Shown here: positions 11,944 to 28,363 of the stretch, piece by piece
How positions within the stretch are numbered: position 1 is the stretch's first letter
Layout of the letters: every line of letters begins with the position of its first letter
The notes under the pieces: generated by a model
What the model was told of the DNA's origin: nothing
The model's input: the letters and a program-made list of their open reading frames with translations, nothing else
The model's database searches: none
DNA from: Apostichopus japonicus
Taxonomy: Eukaryota > Echinodermata > Holothuroidea > Aspidochirotida > Stichopodidae
Direction of reading: 5' to 3'
Length of the DNA: 64,000 bases
NCBI RefSeq assembly: GCF_037975245.1
Contig: NC_092563.1
Location: forward strand, 14,806,001 to 14,870,000
Program-made: the position numbers and the translations under genes

Positions 11944-12595
11944 TGATTATTTTTTCTTCTTGCTTTGATATGTTAGTCGGTTTAGTTTTACTTGATGTTT
12001 TACTTGATACTCTTCCGACACTTCCAACTTTTTTCTTTCTTTCTTTTTTATTATGATTATTATTTTTTTTCCTGTTTATTTTTTGTTTATTCGAGTTTTC
12101 CTCGTTAATAGGTGAGGACAGTTGGATGGATGTTTTCTAATTTGAATAGGCTATTTAATCTCCGTTGAAGAAGGTGACCTAACTAAGCTGCCATATGCAC
12201 ATTCAGCTACTAATGTTTAGACAAGTTTATTCTTTCTATTGTGATTATTCACACACCTAAATTGCTATTTGTCCGACAATGCATGGCGCTACCAATACAG
12301 TCTTTTTCTTTACACCATTAGGTATAGGTTCAATTTATAGCTAGCGCGTAATAATCTGACCTTCGTCCTCCCTGCGTGCGCATACATACGGTGATACAAG
12401 AGCGCGCGCTCACTGCAGTATCTGTATGCATGTTGTACGTACATAATACCTCCCTGCGTGCGCGTTTATCTATATGTGAGTGCTGACTATACCGTCATAC
12501 ACAATGATGTTTCAATGGGAATTTGTTGTTGTTTTTTTTATAGGCGTCCATATCAACACGTACTGGGGAGTTCTCAACATTGTATGCAGTGCAGT
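11944..12595 (+). repeat. Left arm of a large inverted repeat
   Basis: This arm is the reverse complement of 18214-18893 with small differences, which I estimate by eye at over 90 percent identity. Shared landmarks are a T-rich TTTCTTTCTTTTTTATTATG tract, CTCCGTTGAAGAAGGTGACC, CCATATGCACATTCAGCTAC and GGCGTCCATATCAACACG. The inner boundary is sharp, at the end of ATGCAGTGCAGT. The two arms enclose 5.6 kb that includes the BEN-domain exons. Confidence 0.9.
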
Positions 12596-13701
12596 CTACG
12601 CGTTGGATATATCTTACCTTCGTTCTTCGTCTCAATTGTTTTGACGCCTCTATGATATGTTTGCAGAGAAGAAGAGGACGACATTTGAAGACATAAACAG
12701 AATGCGCATATGCTGGTTAGTGATATTTTACACCTTGTCGAAAGCTGTTTGTCCGTCTGTAAAGTTAGCCTATATGCCTAGCCTGTGCCTATAGTCCAGG
12801 GCCTTGCTTCTGAATTGATATTCTTATGTATGAGGTAATAACAGGTTAGTTAACCATCGTGAAAAGTGCCAATGAAATATAGAAGTAGGTCTATATAGCT
12901 ACAACTGGCAAACGGTAGGCTATAAAGTGTTGACATTAGAGAGATTAATTCGACAAAGAGTAGAGTTTGCCAGTAGAAGTTCTAAACGTGTCATAAATAG
13001 AAACAGCAATTAAGCTGATAGTTTTATTCTCGGTGGTATATGTTAACACTGTTAACTTAGTGACCTACTGTATCGACTTCTTGGTTTTTGCACATTTCTG
13101 GCATTCAATCAAAAATTTGGGCACTTAGTAGAAAATGGGCAATCTTTTCACTTTTAGTTCATCTTTGCCAGAATTTCACCTATTCTGTTTCCGAATTTTC
13201 GTCATTTCCTGCATTTTCGATCGCATAATTTTTTGAGGGGGGGGAGGGAGGGGGCAGTCTGCCCGCACCGCTCAGGATGTGCACTCTCGATGGTTCTGGG
13301 TACAGTACTTTGAATCATGAATACGCATTGGATTCTCACACCGACTACAACTACGCAGTTATGAAGAAAAACAAAACGATGCCAAGGACTTATATTCGCG
13401 CGTAGCGAGAGAATTTTCAGAAAATGAAGATAAAATATAACGATATGGCGGATTTATATTTTTGTTCCGTTTTTCCGTGGTATTCTACAAAATAATTGAC
13501 ATGCCCTCCATATCAGAGAAAGCTCCCATTACTTTCTTTGAATAATGGTCATGCCCCCAACCCCCATATATTGATCAGGTTGAGTCGCCGCTCATGCGCC
13601 GTTGTACATTCACGATATCACGGTCGGTGTTGCGATAAGCCTACAGGTTCCCCATAGCATTCAAATTTAATTCTAACATTGTCATTTTCTTTTTCCATAA
13701 G

Positions 13702-17267
<3,566 letters not shown>

Positions 17268-17328
17268 CATGGTGCCGAATTTGAATAATTTATTTTATTT
17301 TATTTTATTCATTGATAAATGTTTTCCC

Positions 17329-17334
17329 AATAAA
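17329..17334 (+). terminator. Polyadenylation signal AATAAA for the BEN gene
   Basis: AATAAA lies 62 bp after the stop codon of the BEN gene, within an AT-rich 3' UTR. It is a plausible cleavage signal. Confidence 0.6.
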
Positions 17335-17819
17335 GGTTTTCCTGAAATCACAGTTGACGATATTCTACTTTATTTATGTGTGATATGTAGTAGACCTAGA
17401 TGTTACACACTAATTATAGGGCCTACGCCAAGGGTGGCGGAACCAGGGGGCACGTGCCCCCCCCCCCACTTTTCCTCAGGGTTAAAAATGTGCCCTTTTT
17501 CTACGCAAGGCATGTGTTCAGAGTTGTTTCTTCTCTCTTTGAAATATATAAATCAACTTTCTCGTGCTTCCAGTTCCACATACCCGCCGTGTTATTCTGT
17601 TCGAAGCAATTCACAGATCTATACCGTTGTGACTCTTGCATGAGCATGGAGATGAAATGGCTCCAGCTAAATCATCCAGTTGCATTTGTTATGGTTTCAT
17701 AAGGTATTCTCTGATTGGCTGTTGCTATTATTAGGGTTAGCGTCAGTCTGTCATTTTTCCGATTTGGTCAATTGAATTGGTAAACAAATGGCATTTGAGA
17801 ATTTTGTATGATAGATAGT

Positions 17820-18206
17820 ATTGTAAGGTGTGGTGAAAGCATGGTAACTCTGATGTAATGTGTGGTGAATGCACAGTATTCCTTATGGAGCTAAATAATC
17901 ACTGCGGTGAAAAACTTGCTGAAATAAAAACCATGGTAAATACATGATAATTTTGATGTTAAGTGTGGTGAATGTTGGGCCTTTTACCGCGGTAAATTTG
18001 AGGTGAACGTGTGGTAAAAGCATGGTAAATGCAGGGTAAATTTGATATAAAAATACCATGGTATACCATGGTAATACCATGGTGTACCATGTCCATAGGG
18101 CCAAAATACCATGGTATACCATGGTAACTTACCACACATTTACCATGCTTTTACCATGGATCTAAAAGTGTGGTAAGTGACCATGGTAAAAGTATGGTAA
18201 TTTTTT
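17820..18206. repeat. CCATGGTA palindrome cluster (fold-back MITE-like)
   Basis: ACCATGGTA and its variants occur many times at 18050-18205, for example ATACCATGGTATACCATGGT. They are preceded by repeated GGTAAA, TGTGGTGAA and GCATGGTAA words from 17820. The segment can fold on itself extensively. It abuts the inner end of the right inverted-repeat arm. Confidence 0.8.
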
Positions 18207-18208
18207 AC

Positions 18209-18265
18209 CTGGAACTGCACTGCATACAATGTTGAGAACTCCCCAGTACGTGTTGATATGGACGC
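18209..18265 (-). other. Possible duplicated exon in the inverted-repeat arm
   Basis: On the minus strand, a T-rich tract ending TTTTTTTACAG precedes 57 open bases reading ASISTRTGEFSTLYAVQFQ. These are followed by a GTAAAA donor-like site. The left arm has the same sequence on the plus strand at 12544-12595 after TTTTATAG, but diverges four bases before the donor. Both copies point inward. It may be an exon of a BEN-type gene, or chance. Confidence 0.25.
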
Positions 18266-18893
18266 CTGTAAAAAAACAACAAATTCCCATTGAAACACCA
18301 CTGTGTATGACGGTATGGTCAGCACTCGCTTATAAATAAACGCGCACGCACGGAGATATTATGTACGTACAACATGCATACAGATATTGCAGTGAGCGCG
18401 CGCTCTTGTATCACCGTATGTATGCGCGCGCGGGGAGGACGAAGGTCAGATTATTTCGCGCTAGCTATAAATTGAGCCTATATCTAATGGTGTAAAGCAG
18501 AAGACTGTTTTGGTAGCGCCATGCATTGTCGGACAAATAGCAATTAAGGTGTGTGAATAATCACAATAGAAAGAATAAACTTGTCTAAACATTAGTAGCT
18601 GAATGTGCATATGGCAGCTTAGTTTGGTCACCTTCTTCAACGGAGATTAAATAGCCTATTCAAATTAGAAAACATCCAACTGTCTTCACCTATAAACGAG
18701 GAAAACTCGAATAAACAAAAAATAAACAGAAAAAAAAATAATAATCATAATAAAAAAGAAAGAAAGAAAAAAGTTGGAACTGTCGAAATAGTATTCTAAA
18801 AGAAGACAGTTCGGAGTTTAAAACAAAAGCAAAGAGAATTAACATCAAGTAAAACAGAAAACTGACTAAGAAAATCAAAGCAAGTAAATAATA
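18214..18893 (-). repeat. Right arm of a large inverted repeat
   Basis: Reverse complement of 11944-12595. It contains the same CCATATGCAC/GTGCATATGG block, the ATTGTCGGACAAATAGCAATT block and the GCGCGCGCTCTTGTATCACC block. Its inner end meets the CCATGGTA palindrome cluster. Confidence 0.9.
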
Positions 18894-19746
18894 AGCCTCT
18901 CAACAACCTTCAAGGTTTGATAGTGGATTTATATATGTTGAACAACCTATATTTGTTTCTGGATGAGGTGTTCTAACCTAAGGCATTTGAAAACCAAGAA
19001 CCACGAAAACACTGTGAGACCTTCAGAATGTTCTGGTATAGTGTATATGTTCTAACCCTTGACGTCAACATGGGGGTCACGGGGGTGGGTGGCACGATCT
19101 TTTGGGAGGTCATGTGCCCCCCCCCCCATATCATCCCTCGGTGACGCCACTGGGGGGTGCAACATCAATATCATGTCCACGGATTTCCTTGGGAGAACAT
19201 ATGGTCACCTTAACCTATATGGTATTCGTAGTATGCTAAATATTGAGGTATAATATACTGATATTTTAGAGTAACATATCGACCTCAACCATAATATACT
19301 GATGTTCAATTGTTTTTTTCCCGTAATGTAGATGTTTGATATAAATTCTAACATTGGGAAACCAATGGCAACTAACAAGTTGAACGCCGATAGAATCGGA
19401 CAAACATTTTAAGTTGCTCAAGTTGAAAATCTGTAGATATATGTTTTATTTTAAATGCTGTTATTGAGTTGTAAAATGTTGTTACTATTTCTGATGCACT
19501 GATATTGGAACTTAACATATTGATTTCAATGTTGTCATGTTGATATTAACTTGTAATGTGCTGATATTTTTCCAGACATACCTGATATCATTTCATAATA
19601 TTGTGAAACATAGAGTTCCACACTTGGGAATACTAGGGAGCTCATATTTGAGAACGTAATTTCAAAGACTTCAACGTATTCATCGGCCAATAACCAATCG
19701 AGCAGTACCGTTCAGGAAGGACTTCTGTCTGAGTAACAGTTACGAC

Positions 19747-20018
<272 letters not shown>

Positions 20019-20639
20019 GTAAGAGGGTAACTCGTATAGCCGGAGCTAATCTTCCACGAGGCCCTCAAATAATAGAAATATATTTAATAAAAATCAAATA
20101 CATAGAATAACAAACTTTTTTATGAAATACATGAAAGTTTAAACTAAGATGTTGTAAACTGGAATTCAACTGAATTATAGATGTATAAGAATGTTCGAAG
20201 TCATTAAAGAGTGCTCCGATTCTAAAATCATAAAATATAAGAGGTACATGAACAAAAAATGGTGTGCGACTTTCTAATGACGTAAATCGTAACAAAAAAA
20301 TAACTAAAACATGTTAAAAGTTAAATATAACTTTGTAGTTGTTCTTTTGAAACTACTGGAGTTGTTTGCATTTTTTACTTTATTTAGTAGTTCATTCAAT
20401 TGTTTCTCTGCAATGTAGGAAATCTTTCCGTTGTGCAATTCAGTTTTACATTTAGAAAGAGCCCCGATGACGTAGTTGACCGTAACCATGGTAATGTTAA
20501 TCATATGTATCAACAAACATTCCTTTCATGTATGGTGGGACAAGTCCGTGGATGGATATACACACCATAACATGTTCATATTAAGACATTGACTGACAGT
20601 ATGCCATCGAAGTCGTTCAAATAGGTCACTTGACCATTC

Positions 20640-20850
20640 GTCATAACCATAGCCGGGGGGGGGGGGGGGGCCTGAGGGGATGCAACCAAATATTTTTGTG
20701 AAAATTTGGGCAATATGCTGAGAATTTTTCGGGCACCTACTGAAAGAAAAATAAATTGCAATGATGAAGCTAAAGGAAACCAATAGTTTTCACCAGCACT
20801 TATATATTCGGTAATTCACCAGTGTTTTTTTTTTTTAATGGTTAAACTTC

Positions 20851-20898
<48 letters not shown>

Positions 20899-21130
20899 CA
20901 TTATGATTGTAACGACTTCCCTCAAGGTTATAACCAATATGGGGTTAATGGGTTAAGGGTTAATGATTTTATGTAATTGGCATGCGATGTAATAACCAAT
21001 GCATGACTATATGATGTGTAAATTAACATGTTGAACGTGCGCGGGGCGCGCGAAAAAAAACTTTTGGTTATATTCTTCGGGCTAGTCGTTATATAGCCCC
21101 CCCTCCCCAATCAAATTGGGCTCCTACGCC
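20640..21130 (-). repeat. G-run dispersed repeat, single-monomer copy, reversed
   Basis: Reverse orientation of the family at 10385 and 22905. It has TTCGGGCACCTACTGAAAG, an internal (ATT)n stretch at 20850-20899, a CGCGCGAAAAAAAA block, a C run and the end GGGCTCCTACGCCTG. It is non-coding. Confidence 0.8.
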
Positions 21131-21173
21131 TGTAGTCATAAGTAGCACCTAGGATTAATGGGGACACACATTT

Positions 21174-22155
21174 TTAGAGCTTTCCGATTCGATTTCGGTC
21201 AGTGTTTCTTTTCTGGTTGCATGAACCCCATGTAAGTTTACAGTAATCCATTAATGGCATAATGTAGCCTTTATATATAGTATAAGACGAAAGTATAGGA
21301 ATGTCGATATCTCTTTTAATTTTTTTTAACAGTGCCATTCTATTAGTACTTATGGTGATACATACAAAATCAATTTGGACATTCCAAGTCAGATGGGCAT
21401 CAAAGTTAATACATATAGAAGCTTTGCTGACGTATAGTTTTGCATTTATCGTCACAATTAGATTGCTGCGATCTATATGCTTGTTTGTCTTTGTTTGGAA
21501 CATATGAATATGCTTTTATTTTTTTTATTTTTTGCAGCGTTAATTGTAATGATTACAACTAATGCGAAGGATTGATTTATCATCTTTAGTTTATTCGGTT
21601 TCTACTTTTAGATGGCATGTATGGACAGAGAGCGCTGGTGAAGGCGCTAATACAAAACAACATAAGACATACTCATTACATTAATGACCATTTTGCTTGC
21701 CGCTGAGACAATATGAGTTGTAAAATGAGTTGTATATGTCTGGCATCTTCATTTTAATTTAATACCAAGCCTATCAAAACTCTCATCACTAATACGAAAT
21801 GTTGTAACGTCTGCATACATTGCAGCTGAATAGTGTTCAAGGCATAAATCAAGATCATATGTTAATAAGTATAGATATAAGAGTGGCACCAATTAAGAAT
21901 TTAATCTTGCGGTACACCAACTTTAACATACATTGCGGTTGATTTTACCCCGTTTAGAAATACACTGTGTGTTCTATTATACATTAATCGTTTCTTCAGA
22001 TCTGCCACAGTTCTTTTTGCATTTCCACAGTTTTTGGCAATAGCACTTTTAAAGTATACTACCCTGCTGAGATAGTCGAATGAGGGATGTTGCTTTGTTC
22101 CCGAGCAGAGACGAGATAGGGATGTGTTCATTATATTTTTGCTTTCATGTTTCAT
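21174..22155 (-). mobile_element. Degenerate LINE reverse-transcriptase fragment
   Basis: On the minus strand, 22155-21901 reads LNGVKSTAMYVKVGVPQ, the motif just before the catalytic centre in LINE reverse transcriptases. Around 21830 it reads AAMYADVTTF, where active elements have the YADD or FADD box. Then 21503-21174 reads DAHLTWNVQIDFVCITIS and IPILSSYTIYKGYIMPLMDY with LTWGSC, the usual thumb and C-terminal segment. The broken DD motif, frame shifts and missing ends show it is dead. Resemblance is to the CR1/Jockey group. Confidence 0.8.
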
Positions 22156-22317
22156 GGCAGATTTTTATTTGTTCGTTTAATCCAAGCAGGTTGATACTTT
22201 CGTTTGATCCTGTTTAGTTTCTGCGGGGCGTGAATGTTCACGATACCAATCAACACATCTTCCCACGTTTGAAGTGCCTTTTCTAAGTTCATGTCAGAGA
22301 TTATATCATGCCATGTA

Positions 22318-22701
22318 CAGGGGCGTCGGAAGCGTTTTTGAATTGGTACGGAAGATCAGAGTGTGGCCATCTATCATTATTATCGGAGGACGTTTGGTAG
22401 GTCAAACTATACGCTTCGCGCCACCATGGTTGGCGCGTAGCGTAATGGAGAAAATTTTGAAAAACTTCCTCCCAGATTGCAGGAAATGACACTTCCCGAG
22501 CATGAAAACAAGATCCCTGCCATGCCAGAGTATAGTCACATTTAGCCTACTTGCCGTCATCATTATTAAAAATTATACCTCCTAGATTATTTTTTGCCAT
22601 TTTTTGTTTTCTTGGTCCTACTTCTTTTTTTTTTCTTTTTCTGCGCCGTGAAGATTGGTCCGGCGTCCGCCGGACCTGCCGTACCGGCTCCGACGCCCCT
22701 G
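22318..22701. mobile_element. hAT-like MITE
   Basis: The left end CAGGGGCGTCGGAAGC mirrors the right end GGCTCCGACGCCCCTG. Length is 384 bp, almost equal to the related copy at 46258-46642. The internal GCGCCACCATGGTTGGCGCG motif is shared with the copies at 6294, 45953 and 46258. The flanks share only ATGTA, so the 8-bp duplication is decayed or the end is off by a few bases. Confidence 0.75.
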
Positions 22702-22904
22702 ATGTATAATCGTAAGTCTTGCAAGAATGCATTGTCGTCCATAATTTTACTGCCATCTACATTATCGAAGTTTACATTACATTCTCTATATGTTTCTCTT
22801 TGAGACACAGAGAAAATATACCAGATGACGATCTTTCAATCTAATAATATGCGGTACTTGAACATTTTTCACAATTTCACTATTTGTAGCATATAAAAAT
22901 AGGC

Positions 22905-23270
22905 GTAGGAGCCCAGTTTGATTGGGGGGGGGGGGGGCTGTAACGATCTGACCGAAAAATATAACCAAAATTGTTCGCGTTCAACATCTTAATCTGCATA
23001 TCATATAGGCATACATCGGTTATTGCATCGCATGCCAATTACATACATATGCCGTGTTATTACCGTTCCATATCGGTTAGAAATTTTCGTGATGTCGTTT
23101 CAATAATAATGATAATATTAATATAAATTTAACCATTGAAAATCACATTGCAATTTATTTTTCTTTCAGTGGGTGCCCGAAAAATTCTCCTCATATTGCC
23201 CGAATTTTCACAAAATTATTTGCTTGGGGGCTGCAGACCCCAGCCCCCTCCCCCGCCTCCTACGCCTATG
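22905..23270 (+). repeat. G-run dispersed repeat, near-complete copy
   Basis: It begins TAGGCGTAGGAGCCCAG, followed by a run of Gs. It ends in CTCCTACGCCTA, so the ends form a short inverted repeat (TAGGCGTAGGAG). One monomer with GGGTGCCCGAAAAATTCT lies at 23168. This copy defines the family boundaries and suggests a MITE. Confidence 0.8.
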
Positions 23271-26200
23271 TATATACATGATCGATCAGGGAGCAGGTGT
23301 TTTCTGTAACTCTGGTTGGGTCTTTTACCGTTAGTTCTAGGTTAAAACGACATAAAGTTAGTGACCATGTCTTATTGTTACTTTCATTTAAGATTTAAAA
23401 ATATAAAGTCTCCTATGAGGCTATGACAACGATCTCTTGGCAGGTATCGTATATGGTGAAGTAAGCATGTTATGAAATACGTTTATCCATTCTACTCTAT
23501 AGCATTTATGGGTCTATAAGTTAGGCATAAAAACATGTTTCTATTAAAAGGTAACTTGATCTCTAACCATGTAGCTTCAATGCTGTATATTTTTCAAACA
23601 TTTACGTTTAATAAATGGCGTGTCATAATAACTAACATCAATTAAAATCCCGCCGCCTTCTTTCGCACTATTTTGTAATATATCGGGGTTCCATTAGGAC
23701 AAATATATGAGAGTAATGCAAGTACAAGTAGCATCGCCATACTTGAAGAAAGAATGGCAAATAAGTCCTCTAGATGAAGCCGGTTGTAACCCGTCAAATC
23801 CTATCAGTCCGTGCGAGTAGTAAGTATATTGCATGCTGATAAGGAATGTTTACATTGCACTTTCATTTGCTGTGACGTTACAAGACGAGCCTTTACAGGC
23901 ACCAATCACATCGCAGAATTTAGACCGAGCCCTCGACGTCAAAACGTGCTAGTAATTACTATGAAAAACACGTTCGGTTCTGTGACAGTGAGAGAGTAAC
24001 GGATGTGACTGTGTGCGTGTGTGTACTTACAGTCGATGTCAAATTAGTAATAACTTTACCACATCGACGGTAGACATTTTGTTCACGCGGTTATCGACGT
24101 AGTAACTTCTGGACGTAGAACTGAAATAAAATTTGATCAAAACTTGTTTTTCCAACGAGTTGAAGTAGTCTAGCCGAAAGATCTCCAACCTACTATTCGG
24201 TAAGTTAACGTAAGGCATTGGTCTGGCAGTGACGTACACTAGGCCTAGTTGTAATGTATACTAGTGAAACTGATGCGAAAGATCGATAAGCCTAAGTCTG
24301 CTTACTTTGGCCCATTCTAATTTGTAGGCACAACTATCCAGTATGAGTACATTTGTGTGCAGAAGTATGCTGACAACACGGAAGTATTCCCACTCAAAAG
24401 TAAACTTATCGTAGGTAGGACAACTCTCTGTGGGAAATTTAAAATCTAAGGGTCTAATATATTTATATATCTCATGTTTATTTTTCTCTACTCTTAATTG
24501 TTACCTTCTTTCATTGTTATTTGTTATATTTTGGTCGCTAGCTCGATAAACTACTATTGTTTTTCTAGTGTCCTGTTTATACTATACCACTTTGTTCTAT
24601 TGTTCTTATGTATAGACGAAATAAATGAAATGAAATATATATATATATATTTTCTAAAACAATAGCCTACCCCGTATTTGTCAATTATGAGTCATATCTA
24701 ATTTCTCTACTTTTGTCTAATAATAGTTTCATATTTTCTTTTGGAGTACACATAGAATTTCTTTATAATATAAGTCTGCCTCCATCCAAACTAAAGCAGT
24801 AAAACAATGATTTACTGTAGGAATGCTAGTGAGACAAAGCAGCCGTATACCTCTATGAAACAAGATTCAAGCAGACGCATAAATTAGCCAGTGATTCTTA
24901 GTGAATCAACTTTTTAAAAATTTATATATAACATTAAAAATACCAGTGCATTTTGAAAAACAATACACGAAGAACAAACAAGCTGATATGGACTTCTCAA
25001 ATACTGTAGCTGATATGAACGTGCTATTGATATATATATAGTAGATCACTTTGAACAATCAAGTAAAATTTGGTCAACCTCTGTTCCAATGTTACTCTGT
25101 AAAGCCCAATTGCTTGTGTACTGTTGTGTTATAGCACAGTATGTACAATATGACAACCTGCAAGTGTTGTAATCAAATATCAGCAGTTCTACCAATCTTG
25201 TCACCTGTGATATATGGACAAGTTCATAACATCTGCATTTATTGATCAACATATATCGTTACACTCAATATATACAGTATATTGCAAACTATAAATGATA
25301 ATGATGCCTTTATTTAGTTGTTATAAAAAATTCAGTGATGGTTGATAATATAATTGTGTAGGGTTGTGTAATGGGTTCCAATTGGAGGACATTGATCTAC
25401 TTGACATACTGTAGCCAACATTCCTGCAATTCCTAATACTCTGGGTAAATTTGTTTAATTTTTTCAAGCAAAATGGAGTCGATTGACTCGATTCATAATT
25501 CCACCTGCTGTACAGTACTGTAGGTTGTCACCTTGGCGATAGTCTGCTATCTATGAGGTGTGACCTAAAAGTGGATCACCTGTAAACATTTTCCCTGGGT
25601 TCATCCTGATTTTCAGATGTCAAAAGAAATTACAGTTTATGAAGGTGCCAACCGAGATCAATTAGGTTATTTTAATCATCAAGTCCATAGTCTAAGCTAC
25701 GTAGCTTTCGAGCCCCCCCCTGAAAAGGGATCCTGAGGGGGGAAGGGGTGTAGTGGGTCATCACTTCAGTCCTCATGGACTTCGATCCTAGGTAGTGGAA
25801 AGTGTAAGAACAGCTGGCCAACAGTATCCCAGAGAGTACAGTATTATTAATGTGCTGCTAGAAATAATGTTGGAATAAACTGAATTCTACCGACTGTATC
25901 CAGTACTTCACTTGAAAGGACAGTATGGTAAAGTTCACAAAGTATAACTGTCAGTAGGTTCATGAGGTAACTAAGTATATATGTTTGGGGTAATAAACTA
26001 CCCATCATTTATGATAAGTTGTATATATTCCATGTGAAGTATTGTTTACATTACCGTACATCTAGTCATTCGTCATACCTGTGAATCAGTACTGTTTATT
26101 TGCTTCTGCTACTATTCATAAAAATAGATGAATTTTATTTCTCTTTTCAACTCTCCCTAACCTATCCCTGTCTCATTTTTTCACCTTAGTATCACCCTCC

Positions 26201-27795
26201 TCTCTTACCCATTTAGAGTACTGTAGGTCCTATTCTGTTTCCCCTCTCCGAAATTATACCCTTCCTGAAGGAGTTGTGCATAGTTGTGCAAATAATATAC
26301 CAAGATATAATAGCATGGCTTGAACCGGCTATCTCATTGACAGTACCCTCCAGCCCCTGAGCCCCATTTAAAGTCTCTAAGTAGGAAAACAAATTCTTCA
26401 CTTACTCTAGGATTTAATTTTTCCAGTATAGTATCAAAATATGCCTTGCAAATTCTTAAATAATTACTGTCAAAGTCCAAGATGTATAGCAGTTTTTGTA
26501 CACAGGAGGAAAGAAAGAGTACTTTTTATAAGAGACAAAAATTTCAGAGCCTAGATGTACAAATGTATGGATGCTGTACACACAGCTTGACTCTGCACGG
26601 ACATACACTGTACAGTACTGTACAGGAAATTCCTGCATCACATGTATTCACAGCTATAGAGCTGCAAATTTATGATTTAAACAATTTGACATATTAACAT
26701 GCAGTACTGTGTGATTGGGATTACAGTGTGAAACCTTTGCGTAAAGGGAAGGTTTACGTTACGGTAATGATGTCCAAGTTTGCCAGAATTAACCTAGATG
26801 CTCGTAGCATCTTTAATGAGCATACAAACCTGCATAATGCAAATTTGATTTTGTGATGTTGATATGATTTGTTTTGTCTTTTCATATAAACCCACAAGAA
26901 TTCACAACATTTGTTATTTCATATCAGAGTAATTTGTATTCGAATTGCAGTGCGTTCTGCTTATATTTTAGCAAGCTTTACTTGCGTTACTCTGTTTGCC
27001 TCCTTCAAATAATTATAAACATTTAACACACTTTAGAAAATTAGGGTCATTATATAAATTAAGATGTCTTATTGGGTCATAAAAAATGAAGTTCCTGAAA
27101 AAACAGTTTCGAAGAGAGAAATGTTTCCTCTTTGTTACCGAGAAACAAACATGAAACCAACTTAATGAAAGTAATAACATGTGGAAAGTGCAGTACAGTA
27201 CAGTACCCACAGTGCAGTAGTTGCAACTTTGGTCTTGAAACATAACAGATAATATGTACGTACAGTAAACAGTACTTTGCATTTAAACTAACATACATTA
27301 CCAACTGACAGACTAATGTTAAAACAGTTGTACGGTAGGCTTACTGTTTGTTACTGGTGTACAGTACTCTACATGTAAATTACATGTAAATTTGGTTTTG
27401 CTTATAAATAATTTACAAGTACAGTATGTTGTTACATGAGTTACAGTACTTAGTAGCATACAGTAGTCCCAACACACTGTCACTAACATACATGTATCAA
27501 AACTAAACAAGGAGGTTTCTCAACAATAATCATTAATAACATTGCCGTAACTGGGTGTTCCTTTTTTCTTTTTCTTTTTTTCTTTTTTTTTGAATGAGAG
27601 TATTCAGTTGAAGAAGTCATTCCCACAGATGGTTGCAACAATCACAATTTATCAGTATCATCTGGTTTTTACTGGGTTTTCCCCCAGTTTTTCTTGGCTA
27701 CTTACCAGGTTTTTCCCACCTAAAAGATCAACCCTGCATAGAAATGTAAATTGTCAAGTGTATATAACATAGGTTAAACAAGTATATAATTAATC

Positions 27796-27830
27796 ACCGA
27801 CCGACCGACCGACCGACCGACTGACCGACG
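27796..27830. repeat. (ACCG)n microsatellite
   Basis: About eight ACCG/GACC units, one interrupted, upstream of the TAT gene. Confidence 0.9.
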
Positions 27831-28363
27831 ATAGATGATTTATTCATGATTTATTCAGCCACATGCATAAAAATACAATGGAAATTGTTCAAACACAAGA
27901 GCTCTAAAACAGACATGAAATTGAAAACGCATAACGTTGAAACACATGTAAAAGTGATATTGCATGAGTATAAATACCGGTAGGCTATCGACAATGGTAT
28001 AAAATCATTGCGATAAAAGTGTATAACACTAGGATGCTACAATACATGTACAGTACACCTAGGTACAGTATATATATAAGTTTTCTAGAATGGAACAGTG
28101 TAATTGAAAACAGTCAATAACTCAATCCACAGTTTTTCTTTCATCGTCAATTTTCATTGTAGATTGAGTGTGTACTGTAGCCAGGTCCTGGAATTGTAGT
28201 ACCCTTTTAACCCTTAAAACCCCATGGTATATATATACCCTGTTTTTGAAGCACTGAAAACTGATTGTAGGTTTGTGTTCAGTACCATAAATAACATGTC
28301 TCTCCATTTCCTGGTTTTTGTTTTCAGATAAAACTTGAAAAGTGGGTTTATAGAATTAGTATA

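Larger units (their letters stand above)
10005..12870 (+). repeat. Pair of direct repeats, about 170 bp each
   Basis: Segments about 10005-10170 and 12695-12870 share GGTTAGTGATATTTTACAC, a TCTGTAAAGTTAGCCTAT block, GTGCCTATAGTC and a final AACC.TCGTGAAAA. The second copy lies just inside the left arm of the large inverted repeat and the first lies outside it. Confidence 0.75.

Noticed and set aside
12668-12720. Upstream BEN exon after TTTGCAG
   Set aside because: The reading (KKRTTFEDINRMR) is plausible, but no donor leaves the phase needed by the exon at 13702.
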